DNA of 64,000 nucleotides from Phoronis australis (taxonomy: Eukaryota > Phoronida > Phoronidae): positions 7,532 through 71,531 of the forward strand of contig NMRA01000775.1 in the NCBI GenBank assembly GCA_002633005.1, written 5' to 3'. Under the pieces are notes generated by a model. The model was not told the origin of the DNA. It made no database searches and saw nothing but the letters and a program-made list of their open reading frames with translations. Numbering within the stretch: position 1 is the first letter of the stretch; each line of letters opens with the position of its first letter. This document shows positions 22,298 through 32,759 of the stretch, piece by piece. A program made the translations under genes and the position numbers.

Positions 22298-24405
22298 AAT
22301 AACGGTTAGTAACCCTCGCCAAGCGTGTCTAGCGCTTTTGGTTAGTCAATCGATAGCTGTAGGGTAAGACATTCGTCCCTCTAGAGCGGCCTTAATCACG
22401 GGCCAGCTAGTCACTTGCTCGGGGACACTCCACCAAAAGGCTCCCACTCTGAGTCATGTTCCATGCGACTTGCAGCTATGGTAACAGCCAAAGATGCAAA
22501 TTTACAGGATCAACGCCGTGTTTACTATTGAGCAAATCGTGAGCTATTGTTAGCGACGCGTCTACAAAAAAGAGTACTAGAGACCGGCCTTGCAATGGCT
22601 TCATCCAATGTTTAAAACTTGCGACGTTGTGACCTCTAGGCCCAGTGTCTAATCCTTGTACTCGAAATTTGATTCGGAAATGAAACGCTTCGAGAAAATT
22701 TGCAAAACTGTACTCAATCATGCAGCATGATTGTTTGAATTTTGATATAAGTCTGAATCCAGTCTAAATTCGGAGATTAGATTCTGGACCTTTGCGTTAC
22801 ACGAAGTCAGGGGATCGTTCAGTTACGCTAGTGCTTCGCTAGAAAAGCAAGATCTTGCAAGATTTCTTCAATAAGGTCACGGGATTTTGGCCAGAATTTT
22901 CTCGTCGCGATACGGTTTTTGAACTCTACCCAGGTTTTCTGGAGCTCAACTCTTCACACAGTAACATAATAACATGTGCTTAAAGGAAGCGCCAACTAGC
23001 GTTAGGTTGTTTAGTCACCACCAGATTTACTGGTGTGTGTCGACATTTCATGTTCGGACGTGTTTTTGTTTTGTGTTACAAAATAAAGTTTAGTGATCTG
23101 TGCGAGACGGTGCTTCATCTTAGTCGTCGAAGAGGCAATTTTTGCGTAGTTAAGGTGCCTGTAACATCTCAGTCAGATTTCCAATGAATTTAGGTCGTGT
23201 TTTTCTGGCGTGACTTATTTAGCACGGTATACCGCAAAACAGATCGAGTAACATTCCCGTCAGACACTCTTTTGCTGTGGCAGTTTATCACAGCAAATTC
23301 TTCAAAACTGTCCAATTAGATTAATAGATCAATTAATCAATGATTAAACCTTGTTAACTGTAAAATACAATAAACAAACTGAGTTCCTTTTCCGTTAGCT
23401 TTTTGTACGCAGTAAATACCAAAAATACTTGTATTGGGCATTCTTTCTCGGAATTCTATTTTTAATTTCATCGATATCCGATGCTTAGGTAATGGTTTGT
23501 GCGTCATCCTTTGTCATCGCCAAGTGTAGATAACTGATTCATCTAGGCTAAGATCCGTAGACCCAAGATTTTAGTGATGAACTTGTGCAGAAACATTGTC
23601 GCATTTGGTCCGGAAACAGTAAACCTATCCCATTTTCATGATTTCTTTCCTATAATTCAATAATCCAACCTTACCGACCAATCACTGCAGTGACCGTCAT
23701 TTTGCTAGGATACCCGTGTAAGGTCTCGAGAACACTTGCGAAACACTAGGTTGTCGCGTCGTTTTGCTTGCCGGTGGTCTACGGAACGACTGAACGACAA
23801 GCCATTGCAAATGTGATGCCCTTTGTACCCGTAAAAAGTGAATCCACGCTTACACGTCTTTTATAACAACATTCTACACTCTACTCCCTCTGCCTGCTTT
23901 ATTTAATTTTGCAACTGTTCTACTTTTGAAATCAAATTTCTGTTTACGTTTCCTTACACCAAATGAGTAATATATAATACAGACAGTGACTGAACGTTTT
24001 TAATTTGCAGTAGTAAAACTTCCTGTTTATGGAAATATGACTGCTGTCCAGTTATAAAAGATATTCTCCGTGAAAATACTCTCATATGACGATGAGGTCT
24101 TTATCAAAGTGGGAAACTGCGCAAGAAGTGGAGAAGAGCATTTATGACGTGCCTGTAATGTGAGTGAGCCAGTTTTTGAATTTGAACTCGTCCTGGCAAG
24201 AGTGGGCGTGTTTGGTATATTGCTCGTTGCACGGATCCACAATATTGTTCACTTTTTTATGAGGGAAACTGCATTTGATTACATTTCAAGCCGTGGGTGT
24301 CTGTCCCGAATGCATTTGAAGCATCGGCACTTCCATCGGTGTCTTATGAAGAGAGTTGGCCACGGTCCACTTCTTACGAAATAGAGTCTAGGTGGGCACT
24401 ACACA
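22298..24405. other. nothing recognised
   Basis: Open frames at 22476-22721 (minus) and 24160-24384 (plus) have no recognisable domains and are not called. Confidence 0.4.
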
Positions 24406-24521
24406 ATGGCAAACGGATCTCCAGATTTGCTCCTGAGGTTAAACGTTCTTGACGGAAAATTCGCAGCTGGGCAAAGAACTGGTGACAAGTTTACCTGTGC
24501 AATCGTGGCTGAAGAAATGAG
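24406..24521 (+). CDS. candidate first coding exon, product unknown
   Basis: An ATG in strong context (ACACAATGG: A at -3, G at +4) opens a frame beginning MANGSPDLLLRLNVLDG and ending CAIVAEEM plus two further bases. The frame runs directly into ATGAG|GTAAAT, a good splice donor, and would otherwise stop at the following TAA. The exon would be 116 nt, ending in phase 2. The composition looks more protein-like than the surrounding AT-rich sequence. I do not recognise the protein and could not find a following exon by eye, so this remains a guess based on start context, donor and composition. Confidence 0.3.
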
Positions 24522-27106
24522 GTAAATAGCAAATAATGCCAAGAAAAAAATTAACGTTTTAAATGAAGTGACTGGCTAACAGAAGATCTGGTCAGTGGCA
24601 TTTTCTTACATTGCTGCCTCCTCTAAAACTGATTGCGGGATGGAGACGCGCAAACAGTGTATGGAGAAATCTTAGGAACCCAACTGCTGCATGAAATTCT
24701 GGAAGATCTGAGTTAATACCCAGTCTGTTCTACTGGGAAGTTCTGTCAACACCCTTCTCTGTCGGTTGATTGTCGAGGTTAGATCCACAATTCATTCTTG
24801 ATGGTTTGTGTTCATACATTTTGATTTTCTTAGTACTTTATACCGCCACGGGAGTTCATTTTGGTGTGAAAAGAAGGAAAATAGATAAAACAACATGATA
24901 ATTAGATGCGCTACAGTAGTTGAAGCATAAAGACTTGCCACAAAGTACAGAGAAAATTGTACGACAGAGCCATTTCGTGGAAGATTCTAGAAAGGATCTT
25001 GGCAAGGGCAAGGGTTAACGAACAGGAAGTTAACTAAGAGCTTGTCACTTGCATTGTGGGTAGTAAGATACTACCTGAAGTGTTGCGTCACCAGCCAGAG
25101 ACTGTGACCAGCAAGAAGAATAGCGGGTAGAAGGAATTGATTGCAAGTGTTACATCACCAGAGACGGTGAACAGCAAGTACACTGTCGCTATACAGTGTG
25201 TGCAGTTCGAAGATTCACCAACAGGACAGACATCCAACAAGTGGAGAGTCCTAGCTTGGATAGCAGATAAGACATTTGATTATTTAGGGCGCTAGTGTAG
25301 CTACTTTTCTTTGTAGTTGATTACTTAATTAACAACAGGTTTCACTTGTCTAATTAGGGGTTATCATATAATAAATTAATTACTGGATTTGATTATTCAC
25401 TCTCCATCTATGCACAATCTCAAAGCATAGCTACCTTTTAAACAAACCCACAGTCAATCGTCTGACATCAACAATTGCTAAACATTAATTTCCTTTTAAA
25501 AAACATTATTTCTGATATGCGTGCATGGGTCAAAATCCGCGGTAATACGGTAACAGTATGATCCATCGAAACAGGAACCCCGGGGTAAAACAAACATCCC
25601 GGAGTCGAAAACAGACTCCCACACCATCGAAACAGCTAAACAGCGCGTTAAACTCGAATTTCGACCTTTTTACGTAGCAATTATTTCTTTTTGTGGTATG
25701 TAAGAAACACAAAACAATATTTTGTAGAAAAAATATGTGTTATTCTGATGTCAAAGGGTGTTTTGGTTGCTGGAGGCTATCTTTAAGAACGCAATGATAC
25801 ACTATGTTCCGTGTTTAGAGCATTGTGCAATCAATGCTTTAGTACACCATCGATGAAACTCTTTATTTCGGCGCCAACGGAGCCTATTAGTAGTAACAAT
25901 TATGTGCGCATAAGCTCCCACTTTTTATTTTTTCGCATCGATTGCATTGAACAATATTGTTATCTCTCGTAGAATTCCCTCCAAATTTTGTAAGGCGGAG
26001 TGGGTGGAGGGGAGGGACGGAAGAATATACAAATACATAAATAATAATGATGATGATGACAGTAGGAAACCCTAAACTATAATGCCATACAATGCTAAAC
26101 AATACAATGCAACACAATGCAATACAAAACGATATGCAGTGGGGTTCTAATATAGTAGTTTTGTTGACTGCATATTTTAGGAATATCTCTTGCTGAATGG
26201 CGGAATTGAAACTTAAATGTCATCAACACGAAGATTTCTGTTTTTTTGCAAATTGATTTTTTGTACGCAAAGAATGGTGACTTGATGTTTTTCAAATCAT
26301 TTAACGTTCACCGATTTACAATTCATGATGGGTTTCGTTAGTCGAAAGATGTCGCTACGTAAACTATAAAAATTTCAACCCCTTTTGTACATGCCTTGTC
26401 TTACTATTACTTTTATTTTTTAAGTTTCGTTTGAAAAGTGAGCGGGATTTTCACGGAATCCTCATTACATACGGCAGCAGTTGCGTAAGTGCCCATGATG
26501 CATGATTAAGCTATCCCTCACTACGGCGGCAGTTTTAGATGCTGGTGCACCATCATAAATGTAAATTAAAATATAATGCTAATATTAAATTCACTTAAAC
26601 TTCAAAATATGTGATGAATGAGCATTACTTGGGCCTAAATTCTGACTGAACTGACGAACGCGTTAAAATCTGCTTCATGAAGTTTTTTAACTAAAATTAA
26701 AAGGAAGAGAGCCTACAATCTCATACAACTTTTGAATGTTATTCCAATATCTAGATGTTATGGTATCAGGGTAAAACATATCACCGGGACTGTGTGTTAA
26801 TGGAAAGCAAGTAATTTTGGTGGAAAGTACCTGGACATGGTTGATACACTAGGAAAGGTGACTGCAAAAATTCATTTTCCACTTAATTAATATTTTAGTT
26901 TTTTAATTTCAATGGTAGGAAAATCAGCTTTGTTAATTTATATCTGAGGAAACTGAGATAGAATAAATGTTGTTTTATTTTGTTTTGAGCGATGGTTTAT
27001 TTGTACTTGAGCAATCACACACGTCATGCATTTTTAAAAATAGTTTGATCACTGAAACACCCAAAGAAATCAACTGACATGTGGCTTACTGGAGAGAGTA
27101 ATGCCA
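24522..27106. other. no gene recognised; one dispersed repeat copy
   Basis: Apart from the dispersed repeat at 25692-25776, nothing is identified. A stretch around 26080-26130 is a loose CAATGCAATAC-type repeat. Confidence 0.4.
25692..25776 (+). repeat. dispersed repeat R2, copy 1
   Basis: Matches 48864-48946 in the same orientation. Both start TGTGGTATG, share CAAAACAATATTT, and end GGGTGT(T/A)TTGGT(T/G)GCTGGAGG. About 85 bp; family unknown. Confidence 0.65.
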
Positions 27107-27110
27107 TTAA

Positions 27111-28596
27111 AGGAGAATGTCACCCAAAAAAACCTATTTTGTATCAATTTAGATCGAGTAATTCCACTCGATAACAGCAAGTTCAGTTCTTTTACCTGAC
27201 GGCAGACGGAGGTGTTAAGATTAACCAATGACTTCACAAGTTGGAGCGCAGTCTGTTCAGCAGTTCACAACACGCTTACTGGTGTCAGCTTATCGCTTGA
27301 ATTCAGTTCGAGTTCTTAAACAAAGGTGTTTTATTTCCCGGTTACGGATTTATAGGCATGTGAACGTACCGTGGCCTACAAAGTTGGATAGGCCAATTTA
27401 CCAAGGTCGGTCGCCAGAGTTTGGGTTCTGTTCGGTGATGAATTCGAATTATTCTTCCGTGAAATACAGACAGGAGAACATAGCTGTGCATTGTAACTTT
27501 AGACTTGTGATTTTTTCAGTTTTTTGCACACAAAACGGTTATTATCCAAGCCAGTGGCTCGGAACCCGATCAGGCCCGTCGCGGCAGGACTGAAGAAATC
27601 ATGAACATAAACTAGCCAAAGTTGGAAACTAAACTTCCAGTCACGAAAAGACTATACTAGTGAGCCAAAAAAATAATGTGCACGTGAATATTTTGGTGAA
27701 TTAGCCGCGAAACTGCAAATCGTTTTACTCGTCGGCGGCCGCGAAGTTTGGTTTCCCTTCCACAGAACCGTCGGAGCAAACGTTGTACAGTGACAATGAT
27801 TTGAATAATGTATATGTATATCTAAATAAAGATTCCCCTAACATGTGACCATAGCATATAAAATCTTACAGCTTTCTGTCAGCAAACACTGAATTAGCGT
27901 GCGCTCTCATGGCCTCGGAGCCCGGTCACTAGCTTTATCGCATCTAAAGCCGGTAACGCGGTGATTTATTCATTGCTGGCTTCTCAAAACATTTGCACTC
28001 ACTATTAATCCAAAGGCAGTGCAAGTTGTATGTACTGAGCTTGACTTTGACACTTTGTTTTAGTTTTATGTAAGCATTGGTTAGGATGAGAATAATTCAT
28101 TTTGAAACGGTACGCACAATTATAAACATCAACGTGGCAACTTGCAATCCCGACGAGTGCTCATCAGTCTTTTTTACTGCCCTGACATGGGCTGTTTGTT
28201 GGCACGGCATTCTTCAGTGAAATCACTGTCGACGAAATGCCGTCCACAGACACGGAGATGTACCACGGACTCATACTATGGTATTAACGGCGTACTTTTC
28301 ATTCTTCTTCAGTGCCGCGAGCCACTTCCAAATCATTCCGGGCTCTCAAGGAAATAAAAAAACGATATTCCCGCTTTCTTTGCAAGTTCATAATTCGCAC
28401 AAGCAGGAATGATACACCACACCATAGTGCCACTCACTCTGCAGAAGAACCACTGACGTCGCTGCGTCTTACTCACCTTCCTCACAGGTTAACGCGACAC
28501 CTCTCGGCGAAGTAAGATCGTGCGTATACAATGTGATGTGGATATAGACCGATTAAGACGGTAAAAAAGACCAATTAAATGGAAAGGCATTCTTCT
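27111..28596 (-). mobile_element. Kolobok-like THAP transposon copy A, internally deleted
   Basis: The element is bounded by TTAA on both sides (27107-27110 and 28597-28600). Its ends are inverted: AGGAGAATGTCAC on the left, ...GGCATTCTTCT on the right. On the minus strand (28416 to about 28218) it encodes a broken THAP zinc finger: CIIPACANYELAKKAGISFF, then a stop, then KWLAALKKNEKYAVN, then HLRVCGRHFVDSDF. TTAA target sites together with a THAP domain are features of the Kolobok superfamily; P elements also carry THAP but make 8-bp duplications. At 1.49 kb it is too short to hold a whole transposase, and it has stops, so it is non-autonomous. It matches copy B (30357-32008) in inverted orientation along most of its length. 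Confidence 0.75.
28218..28416 (-). pseudogene. THAP zinc-finger domain of element A, interrupted
   Basis: Reads C-x3-C at the start, ISFF and ESPE, then TGA, then KWLAALKKNEKYAVN after a frame change, and finally LRVCGRHFVDSDFTEEC. Equivalent to the domain in copy B and on the opposite strand of the window. Confidence 0.75.
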
Positions 28597-28600
28597 TTAA

Positions 28601-29764
28601 GACAACTGAAAACAGGAATCCTAAAATTGACCCTTGTGGAACACCTGTAGAGATATCAAGATAAGACGAAGTTACAGTATCGTCAACCAATGAAAGACGT
28701 TATCAGACAACCGGTAACAATTTAATTTTGTTAGGGCAATTGTTCAATCAACGATGTCAGAGGCCATAAACACGGAAAATGAGTTCAAGATTTTGTTTAA
28801 TTCTCACGCAGATAGTGTACAAGTTCAGTGGCACCGAATTGGGAAAAGTGGTTGGGTCGGAAAACACATATTGAGATTTTTATAAAGGATAATAATTAGA
28901 AAAATACTTGATGGCAATTTTGTGAATACACGGCAGTGTTTTCGGAAGACAGCTGTGACGTATAGTCTCTCGGACACTCGGTATAGTTGTCGATCCTCCT
29001 GAGACTGACTGTACAGCAGATCTCCAAGAGACATAACAGTGATGTATAAAATAATTGCCATATTTCGAGACCGGTCATTAAACGCGCTTAATGTACTTGT
29101 AAATAATAGTCGATCATCATGTTACATCGTTTTTTCTACAATTGAGTCGCGTGATGACACTGTGTCAGCCGTGGCACTATCAAGAGCGTACATTACAAGA
29201 ATTATACGTCATCAATGACGAACGTGTTGTGAAGAAAATTATACTACAAAATGGGAAAGTTGTAAAACCGAACAAAATTAATTTAATCTAATTATCCACA
29301 AATAGAATGCTAAGGCGCGTAATCTAATAATGACAAGCGTCCTAATCTGCTGAAAGATACACATGTACGACCGTTGGGTGGATGCACTCGTCTCTTAGAT
29401 GATTGTAATCGTCCACGTAACTGTACACGGCTTCTCTAAGCATTTGCGCAGTCGTTCATATCCAAGACCATTTGCTTCAACGGCATGGCTGCAAAAATTA
29501 CCAGACTCGAGAGCGTCGAAATATTGTAAATTGGTATAGTGAACATGGCACCAATAGATTGAAAATATAATTGAAAATATTAAAGTCTCTTCTTATAACC
29601 TGTGTTGAACAAACAACTCACAGGTGTGCACTGCACTTCGGCGCTGCCTCTCACTGCAACTGCATTTCATGTTTTACCAACACCTTGCACGCGAGTGCCT
29701 TGTGTCCTTTTGTGACCAACTGTGTCATTTTATTTCTGGCCAAAAATAACCCATAACAAGAATT
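28601..29764. other. spacer between the two THAP elements, nothing recognised
   Basis: Open frames at 28825-29078 (minus) and 29571-29756 (plus) show no known domain. No additional repeat is found before the foldback element. Confidence 0.4.
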
Positions 29765-30345
29765 TATCTCGCAAGGACTCATAATTTGTCTGGACCTAAA
29801 TTTAACACGTCTGAGCCGAAAATTCATCAAGCCAGGACCTAAAATCTATCCAGACAGAAAATTTATTAGGCCAAGACAGAAAAAATTCATCCCTGGATCG
29901 AGACCATGTGACCATCCACTATCCGACAGCCACAGTCAGCTCACACGCAAGCCAGCACTAGCGAGTACACGCTTGTGTTCTCTTTTGGGCATGAATGCAA
30001 TATTCTGCGTCTCTGTAATACCCAAAGGTCAAGTGAACATTGGCTTTTGCTGCAAAGCATAGATGAGACAAAAGAACTTCAACATTATAGTCACGATAAT
30101 AATACTGTTGTCGTCGAGACATTGTTAGACGCTTAGACAGACGCCATCTCTGAGGGATCAATGCTTGTGGATCGTCACGTGGTCTCCTGGAATGGAAATT
30201 TTCGAGGGTGATAAATTATTGATCCTGACGTATTACATTTTCGGTCTTGGCAAGTTAAATTTCGATCCTGAAGCGTTCAATTTTCGCTCCTGACGTGATA
30301 AGTTTTGGTCTTATTTTGGTCTTGTAGAGTGAAAACAATGTTTTG
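29765..30345. mobile_element. foldback element with minisatellite arms (type AAAATTTATCACGTCAGGACCG)
   Basis: The left arm (about 29765-29915) is a series of degenerate units of about 22 bp, such as AAAATTCATCAAGCCAGGAC. The right arm (about 30178-30345) is the same kind of unit in reverse complement, for example TCCTGACGTGATAAGTTTTG. GTGACC/GTCACGTGGTC motifs sit at the inner edges. About 260 bp of unique sequence lies between. The outer limits are fuzzy because the units are diverged. The architecture is the same as at 20395-20773. Confidence 0.6.
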
Positions 30346-30356
30346 ACTGTTTTTAA

Positions 30357-32008
30357 AGGAGAATGCCACTCGATTTAATTGGCTTTTTTACCGTCTTAAT
30401 CGGTCTATATCCACATCGCCTTTTATACAGTCGACCTCACCTTGCCGAGAGGTGTCGCGTTAACCTGTGAAGAAGGTGAGAAACGACGCAGCGACGTCAG
30501 TGGTTCGTCTGCAGAGTGAATGCCGCTATATTGCGGTGCATCGTTCCCCGGCGCTTGTCCGAACTATGAAGCTGCGAAAAAAAGCGGGTATATCATTTTT
30601 TGGACTTCCTCGAGAGCCCGAAATGCTTAAGAAGTGGCTTGCGGTAGTGAAGAATGAAAGGTACGCTGTTAATAGCAAGTATGAGGCCGTGAAACATCTC
30701 CGTGTCTGTGGCCCGCATTTCGTCGACAATGATTTCTCTGACGAATTCTGTCTTACCAAAGAACTATCCATACGTTCCGTTGCCTGTGCATGTTCACGGC
30801 GCCTCTCTAGTTTTTGTTGATCAGTGTATTCCGGTTAGAACTGATAGTCTGTGGAACCTAACGACCCGTGAAGTCTTCGTCGGATGAGCTCTTGACTAAG
30901 TGGCGATTGGCGCCGGGCAAGTTGTCATGTAGACGTTTATTATTCTGCGTTCTGTTTCAAAATGAATTATTCTAATCCTAACCAATGCTTATATGAAACT
31001 GAAACAAAGTCCGTCTCATTAGATACAATTTGTAATGCCTTTGCAGTATTCGTAAGTGAATGTTGAGAAGCCAGCAATGAATAAACCCCTGAGTTACCGG
31101 CTTTAGAAACCGGCAACAAAGATAATTGACCGGGCACCGAGGCCGTGTGAGCGCATGCTAATTCAGTGTTTGCTGACAGAAAGCTGCTGTGAAAAAATTA
31201 TTCGATTTTATATGCTATGGTCACATGTTAGAAATAAAAAATACATTATTCAAATCATTGTTACTGTACAACCTTTGCCCTGACGGTCTGTGGAAGGGAA
31301 AACTCGACTTCGCGGCCCCCGACAAGTAAGTACATTTTCAGTTTCGTGGCTAATTAGTATAAATATATTACGTGCACATTATTTCTTTGGCTCACTATTA
31401 TAGTCTTTTCGTGACTGGAGGTTTAGTTTCCAACTCAAGCTGATTTATGTTTGTGCCAGTCCCGGCGGCCGCGACGGGCCTGATCGGGTTCCGAGCCACT
31501 AGCTGGGATAACAAGCGTTTTGTGTGTTTAGAACTAAACAATCACAAATATAAACAACACAGATCTAGGTTCTCCTGTCTGAATTTCACGGAAGAATACT
31601 TCGAATTTATCTCCGAACAGACCCCAAACTGCTGCCACGGATCTTGATAAATTGGCTTGCCGAACTTTGTACATGTAGGCTACGGTGTGTCCAAATAGCA
31701 ATAAATCCGTAACAGCGAAATAAAACAACACGTTTTTATAAAAACTCCGTGTATTTTTAAGGGCTTTACATCGAAGTTTGATGATTTATTGGTGTTAAAC
31801 GATGAATTTAAGCGATAAGCTGACACCAGTATTCCGTGTTGTGAACTGCTGAACAGACTGCGTATGAAACCAATGACGTCTTTGGATAATTTCAACACCT
31901 CCGTCTGTCGTCAGGTGTCAGGTAACGCTACCGAACGTGCCGTTATCGAGTAGAACTACTCGATCTAAATTGATACAAAATACGTTGTTTTTTGGGTGGC
32001 ATTCTCCT
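30357..32008 (+). mobile_element. Kolobok-like THAP transposon copy B, internally deleted
   Basis: TTAA flanks both sides (30353-30356 and 32009-32012). The 13-bp ends AGGAGAATGCCAC and GTGGCATTCTCCT are perfect inverted copies. A THAP domain is readable on the plus strand at 30537-30736: CIVP...C in one frame, then, after a one-base shift, AGISFFGLPREPEMLKKW and VCGPHFVDNDF. This gives the C-x-C ... W ... C-x2-H pattern of THAP DNA-binding zinc fingers. The rest (30890-32008) aligns with copy A but holds no recognisable catalytic region. The frameshift and the 1.65-kb length mark it as a defective, non-autonomous derivative. Terminal repeats are better preserved than in copy A, suggesting a younger insertion. 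Confidence 0.8.
30537..30736 (+). pseudogene. THAP zinc-finger domain of element B, frameshifted
   Basis: Residues matching THAP landmarks are the paired Cys near the start (CIVP..C), the FFGLP block, the invariant Trp in MLKKWLAVVKN, and the VCGPHF Cys-x2-His pair followed by DNDF. One base too many between the first Cys pair and AGISFF breaks the frame. THAP domains bind specific DNA and in transposases recognise the element ends. Confidence 0.75.
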
Positions 32009-32012
32009 TTAA

Positions 32013-32601
32013 ATCTTGAGTAGAAAATATGAGTCCTGGATTCTTCTGCTTTGGCTTTCATACAATTCATATACTTGATCATGATTTTTTTCTCGAAGAC
32101 TTTGGAAATTGCCTGCAGAATAGAAATGGGTCTTTATAAATAGGGACCGACTTACGTAATCAATTGGGTAATACCTGTCAGTAAAGACTGGTTCATAATT
32201 AAAGAAATTTATGTTCATGGAAAGTTAAAATATGTTTGATAAATGATCATGTTATGACATCCATGTCTCTGGTGGATTTTTCATTCTTTTTAATACATCG
32301 ATATCATCAACGGTTTGTTTCGAAATATAGGGCCAAGTCATTTCCATAACTGCTGTTGTCGGGTATTTAAGAAGCCACGTTTTTTCCCAGTACCAATAAA
32401 ATTTCTTGTTGAATGGGTTAGCAGCTATTTTCCATTTGTCAGTAATATTTTCAGGTGTTGGAGAGGTACAACTAATAAAATGAGGGAGGAAAGCTCAACA
32501 TGTTTGTGATTCTTTAAAGTTTTCATAATAGATGAGCTTTTAATATAGACTTAGATATAGTGGAGTGGTTTTAAATTTTTCATAGATTTTATCCCGTATA
32601 T
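32013..32601. other. nothing recognised
   Basis: AT-rich spacer with no gene. Confidence 0.4.
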
Positions 32602-32759
32602 CAGGGGTGGATCCAGGATTTTGAGTTAGGAGGGGGTCCAGGTCAAAGTATTAGCCAAGATTTTGCTCGTCAGACGTTCGCACCCCCGTAATGCTAAATG
32701 GATGTAGGAGAATTTTAGGGGTGCATGCCCCCCTTGGCCCCACTCTAAATCCGCCACTG
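32602..32759. repeat. hAT-like MITE, copy 1
   Basis: Starts CAGGGGTGGATCCAGGATTT and ends CTCTAAATCCGCCACTG; the ends are inverted copies of the CAGNGGCGGAT type used by many hAT elements. Length 158 bp, with a G-run and a C-run inside. TATAT touches both ends, but an 8-bp duplication is not evident. Same family and orientation as 42176-42334. Confidence 0.75.

Noticed and set aside
28142-28357. Plus-strand open frame over THAP element A, and its counterpart at 30526-30771 on the minus strand
   Set aside because: These are antisense shadows of the THAP domains, similar to each other only because the two elements are homologous.
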